In this document: piece after piece, positions 1 to 7,159 of the stretch | Layout: each line of letters begins with the position of its first letter | Numbering within the stretch: the stretch's first letter is position 1 | IMG/VR virus record: IMGVR_UViG_3300037225_000810 | Span: 1 to 33,606 of that record | DNA length: 33,606 nt | From: a virus | Strand: one strand, 5' to 3' | Translations under genes and position numbers: made by a program | Notes under the pieces: generated by a model | Databases searched by the model: none | Told to the model about the DNA's origin: nothing | Seen by the model: only the letters and a program-made list of their open reading frames with translations

Positions 1-111
1 TGCTGTCAACAGATCATCACGAAAACGTAAAACGCAAAACTAATGGCCTGGGCCAGTACATTAGTACGAGCTTTTTTGTCTTTAAACGATGATGTTTTTT
101 GAAAGGAGTAA
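1..111. other. Probable host flank left of the prophage
   Basis: I see no ORF worth calling. The last bases carry a GAAAGGAG ribosome-binding-site-like string at 101-108 that runs into an ATG at 111-113, exactly where the candidate phage terminus begins. If the terminus is right, this is chromosomal DNA next to the insertion. If it is wrong, these bases are phage left-end DNA. Confidence 0.4.
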
Positions 112-290
112 TGTAATAAGCGACAAGGGATGTGCAGGGATATGGTGGGATTATGCGGGATGCATATCTTTAAGATTATAAATAGTTGGAAATATTTTTG
201 GCCCGTTTATTTGCGATTTTTATTTTATTTGTCGCCGAATAGCTTTCGCCGAAATCCTGTGGATAGAGCAATGTAATCGGAGACAAAATA
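112..290. repeat. Candidate prophage left end with three transposase-site-like motifs
   Basis: A TG dinucleotide at 112 starts a string containing TAAGCGACAAG (core 117-127). A related core, TCGGAGACAAA, lies at 277-287, preceded by the same ATGTAAT heptamer that precedes the first site. A third core, TCGGCGACAAA, lies inverted at 228-238. The second and third cores differ at one base of eleven. Three sites within about 180 bp of a TG end is the layout of a Mu attL (L1-L3), and the repressor and transposase genes lie just inside. The exact terminus is inferred; the repeats are seen directly. Confidence 0.55.
127..166 (+). repeat. Four GGGAT motifs at exact 10-bp spacing
   Basis: GGGAT occurs at 127, 137, 147 and 157, so four copies sit on one face of the helix. 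They lie between the first and second transposase-site-like motifs. From memory, the L1-L2 spacer of phage Mu holds similar GGGAT-type repeats and is a site of HU-assisted bending. A role in transpososome assembly is inference. Confidence 0.6.
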
Positions 291-305
291 GTAAGAAAAA
301 AATAA
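166..305. other. AT-rich non-coding left-end spacer
   Basis: There is no ORF here. Besides the two inner transposase-site-like cores, the stretch has a direct repeat TCGCCGAA at 232-239 and 246-253. No clear Rho-independent terminator is visible for the leftward cargo transcript, only a T-run in the minus-strand sense just past its stop codon. Confidence 0.5.
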
Positions 306-764
306 TTATTTGCTTAGTATTTTTCGCGCTTCGGTGAGATTATTTGACGCTTCAGAATAGCACCAAGTTATCGCACTATCAAGGGCAATGGTCCCCTTCA
401 GTATTTCATGAGATGATGGATATATCTTATAAAAATTTTTCATAAAATCATCATATTCATGAACATAGGGTGCCTTGTTAAATTTTAAATTCCAAAAGGT
501 AGCCGCCCATTTATATGCATCGGAAGTCTTTTCTATGGTCGTGGCTAACTTTCTATTTTTCTTTGCTTCTAATCCATCAAGATAAAGATTGACCTCGGCT
601 TTGGCATCAGCATAAGCATTAATAAAATCTCTGCCCGATGGATTGTCCTTTGCGATTGCCTCAACTTTCATGAGGGATTTCATTGCATCTTTAGCCGACT
701 GCGCATATAAAATGGTTGGCGATATTAAAAGAAACAACACAATTATTACTATTGATTTTCTCAT
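306..764 (-). CDS. Secreted cargo protein of unknown function
   Basis: This 152-aa protein begins with a clear Sec signal peptide: MRKS, a hydrophobic core of about 12 residues, then a likely cut after ILYAQ-S or LYA. The mature part is Lys/Ala-rich and mostly helical, with a single Cys late in the chain, and I recognise no family. The start codon lies six bases after the repressor stop codon and has a GGAGAGATAGGA-type ribosome-binding site, so it is almost certainly transcribed with the repressor in the lysogen. Its place between the phage left end and the repressor is where Mu-like phages carry extra genes. A periplasmic lysogenic-conversion or superinfection-exclusion role is inference; a neutral passenger is equally possible. 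Confidence 0.7.
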   Translation of the reverse strand: MRKSIVIIVLFLLISPTILYAQSAKDAMKSLMKVEAIAKDNPSGRDFINAYADAKAEVNLYLDGLEAKKNRKLATTIEKTSDAYKWAATFWNLKFNKAPYVHEYDDFMKNFYKIYPSSHEILKGTIALDSAITWCYSEASNNLTEARKILSK

Positions 765-770
765 TACGTC

Positions 771-1538
771 CTATCTCTCCATTTCCCTGGCGAACCAGAT
801 CACCTTGCCATTGATTTTTATCTTCTCTGTGTCAATTTCGAAGGGATTGTATTGTTTATTATCGCTAATAACAAGGAGTTTTCCGTCTGGAAAGACCGGC
901 TGGACGCGTTTAATCATAATCTCGTCATCAATGGCGATGGCGTAAATTCCTCCCTGGGCCGCAACATTATTACGCCGGTGATCGACCAGAACCAGGTCTC
1001 CGCTTAATAACGTTGGCTCCATACTGTCACCTTCGACTTTGATCAGGGACATATTTTCCGGCTTACCCTTCCGCGTGATCCAGTCCTTCCGGAAGGCAAT
1101 GCGCATATCAACGGCATTGTCTGGCTGAAGACCGCCTCCCGCGCTGATCTTTCCGTATATCTGACGGATGAAAACAAAATCATCGGCCGGGAACTCAGGC
1201 TGTAATTTACTATAATCCCACGTGTTTTCACAAATACTGACGAATTCTAATGGACCGCAAACCTCGGGAAATTTAATGCGGGCGCCAGGAAAGGGTTCAC
1301 CCTTACCGAGAGTGAACCATTCCGAGTTAAAACCGTAACTCGCCATATATCCTAAGAAATCTAGACCAGGCAAAGTAATCATACGTCGATAACTGTTAAC
1401 GGTGCTGGTGGCGCACCCCATAGCTTTAGCAATCTTTTCATTTGTCAACGAATAGTTGTTAGCAAGGTAGGTAATTGCCCACCGTACTCTTTCTTTCATC
1501 TTAGGTTCTTCGGACTGATTTAATGCTTCATTTGACAT
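771..1538 (-). CDS. S24/LexA-type phage repressor
   Basis: This 255-aa protein should hold lysogeny by repressing the early promoter. An N-terminal helix-turn-helix is visible at about residues 31-53 (LTNEKIAKAMGCATSTV). The C-terminal half is an S24 peptidase: nucleophile Ser172 in GDSMEPTLLSGD, general-base Lys210 in DEIMIKRV, and a scissile-type Ala133-Gly134 in ISAGGG. Full catalytic equipment predicts RecA-stimulated self-cleavage. I chose the ATG at 1538 because an AAGG lies eight bases upstream; an in-frame GTG at 1568 would add ten residues and run into the operator-like dyad. The gene diverges from the early operon, as in Mu, though the classical Mu c protein is not an S24 protease. 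Confidence 0.9.
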   Translation of the reverse strand: MSNEALNQSEEPKMKERVRWAITYLANNYSLTNEKIAKAMGCATSTVNSYRRMITLPGLDFLGYMASYGFNSEWFTLGKGEPFPGARIKFPEVCGPLEFVSICENTWDYSKLQPEFPADDFVFIRQIYGKISAGGGLQPDNAVDMRIAFRKDWITRKGKPENMSLIKVEGDSMEPTLLSGDLVLVDHRRNNVAAQGGIYAIAIDDEIMIKRVQPVFPDGKLLVISDNKQYNPFEIDTEKIKINGKVIWFAREMER

Positions 1539-1570
1539 AAATTCAACCTTATTTTTTGACAAAAACACAT

Positions 1571-1596
1571 TTCGCAGTTCCGTCCCGAACAGCGAA
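1571..1596. promoter_or_regulatory. Operator-like dyad
   Basis: Half-sites TTCGCAGTTC and GAACAGCGAA face each other across six bases and match at nine of ten positions. The dyad lies immediately upstream of the repressor start. The half-site GCGAAA recurs nearby: ACTGCGAAAT at 1682-1691 is the inverse of ATTTCGCAGT at 1569-1578, and a variant, CCGAAAT, lies at 1604-1610. Repressor or Ner binding is inferred. Confidence 0.55.
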
Positions 1597-1619
1597 ACGA
1601 ACTCCGAAATGGCATAAAT

Positions 1620-1663
1620 AGGATAATATCCTTTTTATATCGATAATTTATAAATATTTATAA
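1620..1663. promoter_or_regulatory. Two AT-rich palindromes in the repressor/early control region
   Basis: AGGATAATATCCT (1620-1632) is a perfect 13-base palindrome around a central A. TTATAAATATTTATAA (1648-1663) is a perfect 16-base palindrome. Both lie between the divergent repressor and Ner genes. They may be regulator sites or part of the leftward promoter, for which TATTAT in the minus-strand sense at 1624-1629 is a possible -10. Confidence 0.4.
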
Positions 1664-1702
1664 GCAAAAGTATAAAAAACTACTGCGAAATTGAATTAAT
1701 GC

Positions 1703-1731
1703 TTGACATAGACATTTAATCGGTTTATAGA
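1703..1731 (+). promoter_or_regulatory. Early promoter, sigma70 type
   Basis: TTGACA at 1703-1708 is followed after 17 bases by TATAGA at 1726-1731, a near-consensus promoter. Transcription would start near 1738, about 40 bases ahead of the Ner-like gene, and feed the whole rightward early operon. The ACTGCGAAAT half-site ends twelve bases upstream of the -35, so repressor control is likely. Confidence 0.8.
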
Positions 1732-1778
1732 ACAATTCAAATAGCAAAATTAAACCTCAAAAAAAGGAGCGGTCAATA

Positions 1779-2057
1779 ATGCCCACTAAACCCCAAAACA
1801 TGAAGCCGGTTGACATCCGCATCGCCATGATGAAGGCCGGTATCACCCAGGCCCAGTTGGCCCGCGAGCTCGGGAAAAAATCGCCCCTCATTTACCACGT
1901 CATCGAGGGCAACACGGTTTCCGATTATGTGCGTCGGCACATCGCCAAGCGGATAGGTATCGACGTCAAACGCATCTGGCCTGATCCGTATCTTCTTTAC
2001 GGTGGACCGCGCAAAGCTGGACGGCCGACCTGCGATGGGCAGCGAAGGGTGGCTTAG
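1779..2057 (+). CDS. ner: Ner/Nlp-like DNA-binding regulator
   Basis: This 92-aa helix-turn-helix protein is the first gene of the early operon. The helix-turn-helix is GITQAQLARELGKKSPLIY at about residues 24-42. It continues into the IAKRIGIDVKRIWPDPY segment that resembles the IG-x-IWPSRY ending of Ner and Nlp proteins. Ner turns down both early and repressor transcription in Mu. The start is an ATG preceded by AAGGAGCGG. The divergent position opposite the repressor supports the call. The C-terminal tail is basic and longer than in Mu Ner, and may extend DNA contact. Confidence 0.85.
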   Translation: MPTKPQNMKPVDIRIAMMKAGITQAQLARELGKKSPLIYHVIEGNTVSDYVRRHIAKRIGIDVKRIWPDPYLLYGGPRKAGRPTCDGQRRVA

Positions 2058-2109
2058 GAACGATCTTATTTTCATGGCTTCCTTATAACCTAACGAAAAA
2101 GGCTTTTCA

Positions 2110-2568
2110 ATGGCTAAGTTGAAACAAAGAATAGACAACCAGGCATCACTTTTTGACCTTCTAAAAACTTACCAGGATAATATATCACGCCCGGCGGCCA
2201 GTTTCGATTTAGACAGACAATTCAGGGAGTCAATCAGCCAGGCGCTGAAGGATTGCCCATTATCGCGGTACCAAGTAGCGGCGCGGATGTCGGAACTCGT
2301 GGGCGGAGAGATTACAAAGACCATGTTGGATAGCTGGACGGCGGAGTCGAAAGAGGGTCACCGCTTTCCGGCTATTTTTTTGCCCGCTTTCTGCGAGGTG
2401 ACCGGCTGCAGTGAGCCTTTAAAGATCATGGGCAAACCGGTTGGTGTGTTTGTGCTGCCGGGACCGGATGCGCTGCGCGCGGAGATACAGCGAAGTGAAG
2501 AAGAGATCAACCGGAAACAGGCGGAAAAGCGCAAAAGACTAATGTTCCTTAAAGAGATGGAGGGATGA
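2110..2568 (+). CDS. Early-region DNA-binding-like protein
   Basis: This 152-aa protein is of a type often found between ner and the transposase gene in Mu-like phages, but I cannot name a function. A helical region around residues 50-95 looks like a helix-turn-helix (LSRYQVAARMSELVG, then ITKTMLDSW). It is followed by a hydrophobic stretch and a charged C-terminal helix rich in Glu, Arg and Lys, probably coiled. An AAAAGG lies upstream of the ATG, and the next gene starts two bases after its stop codon. A regulatory or replication-accessory role is inference. Confidence 0.65.
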   Translation: MAKLKQRIDNQASLFDLLKTYQDNISRPAASFDLDRQFRESISQALKDCPLSRYQVAARMSELVGGEITKTMLDSWTAESKEGHRFPAIFLPAFCEVTGCSEPLKIMGKPVGVFVLPGPDALRAEIQRSEEEINRKQAEKRKRLMFLKEMEG

Positions 2569-2570
2569 CA

Positions 2571-2735
2571 ATGATTCTATCTTATATCAGGAAAACTGAA
2601 GATGAGACATTTAAAGGTGTGGATGCCCTGGAGCGTTTTTTTGATAGCCAGGGTCTTAAACGGGCGATCTGGATAGTGCTTCTCTTTTCAGCGATCTATT
2701 TCGGGCCAGTAATTTTCAACATTATTAATAGATAG
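2571..2735 (+). CDS. Small single-pass membrane peptide
   Basis: This 54-aa ORF fits between two tightly packed early genes. It has a charged, soluble N-terminal half and one membrane helix near residues 32-49 (AIWIVLLFSAIYFGPVIF), ending just before a short Asn-Arg tail. A GGAGGGATG string precedes the ATG, and the transposase gene follows after nine bases. No family was recognised. Membrane peptides expressed early by phages often act in superinfection exclusion or host takeover; that is only a possibility here. Confidence 0.6.
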   Translation: MILSYIRKTEDETFKGVDALERFFDSQGLKRAIWIVLLFSAIYFGPVIFNIINR

Positions 2736-2744
2736 GGAGCGGCA

Positions 2745-5024
2745 ATGGTTGACAGGACGTTTGCGGCAAAGGAAATCGCGGAAATCACGGGTAAATCACA
2801 ACGAGCCATAGAAATGAGAGCTAAGAAAGAAAACTGGCACTATATAGAGGATACCGGCAACGGCCGCGGCGGCAAGACCAAAAAATACCCTCTTTCCGGC
2901 CTGCCTTCCGACGTCCAGGAAGCGCTTATATATAAGGAAGGGGTCAATCCCGAAATGCTGCCGGCGCTCAAACCCTCCGCCGCGGCACTAATGATTAATA
3001 AATATAATGATGTGGACAATCTTTTCCCCACATTTGAGCAAGCCTTGACGCCGGTTAGCCAGGGCGGGCTCGATTTGCTGCACTGCGATCGCACGCCCGA
3101 GACCGCCATCCGGGAACAAGACCTCACCGACCCTCGCATCTGCAAGATTCTGGCGATCCTCCGTGAAGTCGACGCCATGCCGCGGGACTGGACCGGCGGC
3201 AAACGCAAATGGATCGAATCTGTGGCCATGCGAAACGAGGTCGGCTGGCAAACCATCTACAAATGGATAGACAAATACGAGAAAAAAGGCATTCCGGGTT
3301 TGCGCCATACGAAATCTTATGCCGATTCGCCGCGGGTCTGGTCTCCGGACGCCATTGATTTCTGGGTCAGTCTGTGCGGGAAAAGGGAACACCGCGCCGC
3401 CAATCACAAGGATCTATATGAAAACTGCCTGATCATCGAGGCGCACCGGCGCGGTTGGACCATCGGCGGTTATGAATCTGCCAACTGGTGGTTTGACAAG
3501 CGCTGGAATCCCGCCCTGGACGCCCTGCAACGCGGCGGCATGCGAGCCCTGGACAATATTCTGCCGCCGATCCTTCGGGACTATTCCGACCTGGCGCCTT
3601 TCCAGATCCTGGTCGGCGATCAGCACAAGTTTGACCGCTGGGTGATGGATGAGGAAACCGGCGAACTCTTCCGGCCGGAAGGTTATCTCTGGCAAGATCT
3701 GCGTTCCCGCACGATTTACGGCGCCGCCGTCGACAAGAAATACGACGCCTGGCTGATTGGCTTGGCCCTGCGCATCGGCGTGTCTTTCTATGGCGCTTTC
3801 GGCAGCATCTATACCGACAACGGGCGCCCGGAAATTTCGCGTTTCGTAACCGCCATCCTGGCCAATATGCGCGCCCACGGCATGGATTGGCAGAAGACCG
3901 ACGAACTGGTCACGGACCTGCTGGACGTGGACGCCGAAGAGATAACGCCCTGCTGCATTTATCCGGGATCCCATCGCAAAGCGATCGTTAAGAACGCTAA
4001 AGCGAAAATGATCGAAGGCACATTTCATCGCCTCGAGCAGATCATGGCCTCCGTGATGTTGCTCCCCGGCCAGACCAAGAAACTGTCCGACGATATTCAC
4101 TGGCAGGACATCGATCATCAGGAAGCGCAGAAACTTGCCATTCAAGGTAGACTGCTGACCAGCCGAGAGTTTGCGCTGGCCATGTATCAAGCCTGCGACT
4201 ACTACAATAATAAAAAGGTCCATCGAGGAGTACTCGCCGAATGGTCCTGGCAGCCGAAGCCGAAAGAAGCAACGCCGCTCGCGTGTTTGCAGGCTTGCTA
4301 TAACGACGGCTGGCGTCCGAAGAGAATATCCAATGACGCCGCCGATCTGCTTTTCCTGGCCCGCGACACGCGCGTGATCAATAAGGGCCAAATCAATCTG
4401 GCTAATGAATTCTACGTCCATGACGCACTCATCGAACTACACAAGCAGCGCGTGGATATCCGCTATAATCCTATGACCTACGCCGAAGTCCACGTTTACC
4501 AGGGTGGGCAGTATCTTTGCACCGCTTACCCGGTGGAACGCTCATCCATGATCGATCAGGATCTCTCTTCCCGGAAGATCGCCGAGAAGCGCGAACGGCG
4601 CCGCCGCTTTGCTGAAGAATTCAAGAAGATCTCTTCCATCGCTCCGGACTTCCGGCAGTACTCGACAGTCCCGGAAGCCGAGCGAGTTGCCGCCCTGATC
4701 GGTACCGAGCGCAAACAACGGGCTATCGAGAATAAGGAATTCACCAGGACACTGACCCAGGAGGAACTGGACCGCGGCGTTGAACAACTCGAGGTGCTGC
4801 AGCATCTGCCGGCGAAGAGCAAGAAGCAACTGGCTGGGCCGCGGCCGTCATTCTTTATGTCGGATGCAGCCCGCCATGACTGGAGCATCCTGGCCACGGT
4901 GGATGGAACCATATCGGCCGAAGATCGCTCCTGGATGCTGAATTACGAGGCTTTGATGGAGCCCGCAGCACGCGAACGGTGGGAATATGAGAGAGAGTGC
5001 CGCGCCCAGGAAGCGCAATTATAA
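2745..5024 (+). CDS. A: Mu-type DDE transposase A
   Basis: This 759-aa protein cuts the phage ends and joins them to target DNA, for both integration and replicative transposition. The N-terminus (residues 4-60) is a Mu-type DNA-binding domain (FAAKEIAEITGKSQRAIEMR). A second helix-turn-helix region follows at about 145-215, then the catalytic core with Asp292 (VGDQHKFD), Asp358 (YTDNGRPE) and Glu424 (MIEGTFHRLE). The spacing is close to that of MuA, and all three residues are present. A Mu C-terminal beta-barrel-like region follows at about 480-600, then a basic, helical tail like the MuA domain that contacts MuB. Length is somewhat above MuA. The ATG has a GGAGCGG site, and gene B follows after 22 bases. 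Confidence 0.95.
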   Translation: MVDRTFAAKEIAEITGKSQRAIEMRAKKENWHYIEDTGNGRGGKTKKYPLSGLPSDVQEALIYKEGVNPEMLPALKPSAAALMINKYNDVDNLFPTFEQALTPVSQGGLDLLHCDRTPETAIREQDLTDPRICKILAILREVDAMPRDWTGGKRKWIESVAMRNEVGWQTIYKWIDKYEKKGIPGLRHTKSYADSPRVWSPDAIDFWVSLCGKREHRAANHKDLYENCLIIEAHRRGWTIGGYESANWWFDKRWNPALDALQRGGMRALDNILPPILRDYSDLAPFQILVGDQHKFDRWVMDEETGELFRPEGYLWQDLRSRTIYGAAVDKKYDAWLIGLALRIGVSFYGAFGSIYTDNGRPEISRFVTAILANMRAHGMDWQKTDELVTDLLDVDAEEITPCCIYPGSHRKAIVKNAKAKMIEGTFHRLEQIMASVMLLPGQTKKLSDDIHWQDIDHQEAQKLAIQGRLLTSREFALAMYQACDYYNNKKVHRGVLAEWSWQPKPKEATPLACLQACYNDGWRPKRISNDAADLLFLARDTRVINKGQINLANEFYVHDALIELHKQRVDIRYNPMTYAEVHVYQGGQYLCTAYPVERSSMIDQDLSSRKIAEKRERRRRFAEEFKKISSIAPDFRQYSTVPEAERVAALIGTERKQRAIENKEFTRTLTQEELDRGVEQLEVLQHLPAKSKKQLAGPRPSFFMSDAARHDWSILATVDGTISAEDRSWMLNYEALMEPAARERWEYERECRAQEAQL

Positions 5025-5046
5025 AATTAAAAGGAGGGATCGCCTA

Positions 5047-5736
5047 ATGAAGCAAGAATTTATCACGACCGGCAATACTAAAAAATTTGAGGAAATCTGC
5101 ACCGAGTTGACTTCCACCATGTCTCTCATCGGGCCGTCGCTGGCAATGCTCACCGGCCCGGCCGGGCGCGGGAAAACAGAGGCAGCGCGGCATTATGCCG
5201 TTAACAGCGATGCGATCTATATCCCGCCGATGAACATCCGCAGCCCGGCGATGGTGCTGCGGGAAATAAGTTTCGAACTGGCTGGACTTCGGCCCGCGCG
5301 AACGGACGCCTGCCTCGCTATCATCGGCGAGGAAATGACCAAAAACAGGCGGCTCATCATGATCGACGAGGCTGATCTGCTCGAGATGAAATGTCTCGAG
5401 ATGCTGCGCAACGTCAATGAGCGGTTCGCCTGCCCGATTATGCTGATCGGCGAGGAAGAACTTAAAGGGCGCGTTGGATCCCGGCGTCGCCTCGCCAGCC
5501 GGATCCGCCGCCGGATGGACTTCGGCCCTATCAATCAGTTTGACATCGCCCAGTTTTTTAAAACCGCCCTGGGCGTGAAAGCCGGACCGGATATCACCTC
5601 CATAATTCATAAGCACGCGAACGGCGACTGGAGACCTGTACTGACGGCAGCAATCGGAATTGAACGGGCAATGAAAGCCAGCAACGTAACCGAAATCACC
5701 GTGGAGATGGTTAGCGATGTCCTTAAAAATGGATGA
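5047..5736 (+). CDS. B: Mu B-type AAA+ target-selection ATPase
   Basis: This 229-aa ATPase should bind target DNA, activate transposase A and give target immunity. Walker A is GPAGRGKT at residues 37-44, and Walker B is LIMIDEAD at 103-110. A sensor/arginine region RRRLASRIRRR and a helical C-terminal domain follow. I chose the ATG at 5047 because AAAAGGAGGGAT lies seven bases upstream; an upstream in-frame ATG at 4987 would overlap the A gene and lacks such a site. The protein is shorter than Mu B (about 312 aa) and begins close to the ATPase core, so the N-terminal helix-turn-helix domain of MuB is probably missing. The next gene overlaps its 3' end. Confidence 0.93.
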   Translation: MKQEFITTGNTKKFEEICTELTSTMSLIGPSLAMLTGPAGRGKTEAARHYAVNSDAIYIPPMNIRSPAMVLREISFELAGLRPARTDACLAIIGEEMTKNRRLIMIDEADLLEMKCLEMLRNVNERFACPIMLIGEEELKGRVGSRRRLASRIRRRMDFGPINQFDIAQFFKTALGVKAGPDITSIIHKHANGDWRPVLTAAIGIERAMKASNVTEITVEMVSDVLKNG

Positions 5737-6274
5737 GACTGATATCCGCGAGTTAGCGGAGAATTATTGCGCCACGGGAAAGAAAACGCCCAAGACCGGA
5801 CTGGCCGCTACTATGCGCGAATGGATGAAGAGTCGCACGGGCACCAAGACGCAGCGGCGATTCACTATTGAACAGATGGCCGAGGCCCTGGGGATCGCGC
5901 CGGGTGATGAGCATCAAAAATTGCGTAATACCCTGGGCGATTTCGAGAACCGAAAAGAGGTCAAGAGCTACTTCTTAAAGAAACACAATCGGCGACAATA
6001 TCTCTATTGCCACGATTGGAAGGCGGAGCTGAAGGGGAAGATCAACCGTAAAATCTTTAAGGCAATGTATGTCAGCCAGAACTTCGCTGTCACGGATATC
6101 CAGCGGCTTACTGGGCTCCAGGATCGCTGCTGGGTGGATAAAATAGTCCGCCAGCTAAAGAAAGACGCCCACCTGCAGCAGGTTCAGCGCCGACGATGTG
6201 CTCACGGCGCCGGAGCGGAGATTGTTTACCGTATCGTCGATCACGACAAATTTAAACTGGAGGTGATGAGGTGA
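5717..6274 (+). CDS. Winged-helix-like early protein
   Basis: This 185-aa basic protein has two helix-turn-helix-like parts: RFTIEQMAEALGIAPGDEHQ at about residues 48-67, and a second around 107-150 (FAVTDIQRLTGLQDRCWVDK). It ends in a strand-like stretch typical of a wing. The start overlaps the end of gene B by 20 bases, and its stop overlaps the GTG of gemA, so the three genes are translationally coupled. Mu-like phages often carry such a protein between B and gemA. DNA binding is likely; the target is unknown. Confidence 0.7.
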   Translation: MSLKMDETDIRELAENYCATGKKTPKTGLAATMREWMKSRTGTKTQRRFTIEQMAEALGIAPGDEHQKLRNTLGDFENRKEVKSYFLKKHNRRQYLYCHDWKAELKGKINRKIFKAMYVSQNFAVTDIQRLTGLQDRCWVDKIVRQLKKDAHLQQVQRRRCAHGAGAEIVYRIVDHDKFKLEVMR

Positions 6275-6768
6275 ATTCGCAGACCATTCCTGGCACCGAC
6301 TTCCCTTTTACCGTCTATGAGCGCAAAGGCCCGCCGCCGTTAACCAATGACGCCCAGGCTCAGCAACGCCGTGGATTGCTGGCGAAAATCCACGTCGCCA
6401 AAGCGCAGATGCATCTCAACGAAGGCGAATATGAAATGATCCTGCGAGCGTTTAAGGTCTCAACCGCTGCGGATCTGACGATCCCCCAGCTGGAGAACAT
6501 GGTTAAGCTGCTCAAGCATTACGGCTGGAAGGAAACGGTCATCAGACGAACAAAGAAAGGCGAAGATCCGCTACAACTCGCTGCATTACGGCACCGCTGC
6601 ACTGAGATCGCCGAGGAAATAGAGAACGGGCAAAAGCGCCTGGCCGGACTGGCGCAGAAAATCTGCGGAACATCGCAACTGGCATGGTGCCGTGATGCGG
6701 CGAAACTGGAGCGATTATTAGCGGTGCTCGGGAAAATAAAGGAGGGAAACTATGACGAACCCAGATGA
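6271..6768 (+). CDS. gemA: GemA-like early regulatory protein
   Basis: This 165-aa protein carries the GemA (Mu gp16, DUF1018) core at about residues 33-90: LLAKIHVAKAQMHLNEGEY, then ASLT-like DLTIPQLENMVKLLKHYGW. In Mu, GemA alters host gene expression and DNA supercoiling during infection. It starts with GTG inside a GAGGTGATGAG context that overlaps the previous stop codon. The C-terminal half is helical and charged and less conserved by eye. The downstream gene starts before this one ends. Confidence 0.85.
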   Translation: MNSQTIPGTDFPFTVYERKGPPPLTNDAQAQQRRGLLAKIHVAKAQMHLNEGEYEMILRAFKVSTAADLTIPQLENMVKLLKHYGWKETVIRRTKKGEDPLQLAALRHRCTEIAEEIENGQKRLAGLAQKICGTSQLAWCRDAAKLERLLAVLGKIKEGNYDEPR

Positions 6769-7159
6769 AAGAATCGAAATTGACAACTCGGGATATCGAG
6801 CCCGGTTGCTTGCCGAATTGACGAGCCATATCGGAGAGGCAAACGCTATCAGCATGCCCGCGCTTTACCAGGCTGTATATGATCGGCCCTGGGATAACAG
6901 GGTTAACGACACTCGCCGCATCCGCAAACTGGTCACCAATATGCGCGAGGACGGCGTGCCGATCTGCTCCGTGTCCACCACTTTCGGCGGTTATTACATA
7001 GCCGCTGCCGGCAGCGAACTGACGGCCTATCTGCGCCGCGACAAATATCGGGCGCTGCGCATTCTCCGGCGTGATGCGAAGATGATGAATACCACGCTGC
7101 CCAACTATCTCGGACAATTAAAAATCGAAGCGGAGGGCGGCGATGGCGAAGCAGCGTAA
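6752..7159 (+). CDS. Small winged-helix-like protein
   Basis: This 135-aa protein has a winged-helix look. A helix pair around residues 15-45 (MPALYQAVYDRPWDNRVNDT) is followed by RRIRKLVTNMREDGVPICS, which resembles a recognition helix. A GGYYIA hairpin comes next, as in WYL/HTH-type phage regulators that read a gene context with IRKL...GvPI. The C-terminus is helical and basic. It overlaps gemA upstream and gam downstream. An AAGGAGGGAAACT site precedes its ATG. It could be an early regulator; no specific family is claimed. Confidence 0.7.
   Translation: MTNPDERIEIDNSGYRARLLAELTSHIGEANAISMPALYQAVYDRPWDNRVNDTRRIRKLVTNMREDGVPICSVSTTFGGYYIAAAGSELTAYLRRDKYRALRILRRDAKMMNTTLPNYLGQLKIEAEGGDGEAA

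Noticed and set aside
71-90. Fourth transposase-site-like string (AAAGACAAAAAAG on the minus strand)
   Set aside because: It shares only GACAAAA with the other sites, is dominated by an A/T run and lies outside the proposed terminus.
127-166. GGGAT array as a CRISPR or microsatellite
   Set aside because: Units are 10 bp with only five conserved bases and no spacers of CRISPR length; phasing between transposase sites explains it better.
3414-4421. 335-codon minus-strand ORF inside the transposase gene
   Set aside because: It is antisense to the catalytic core with its DDE residues intact. The translation has no family features.
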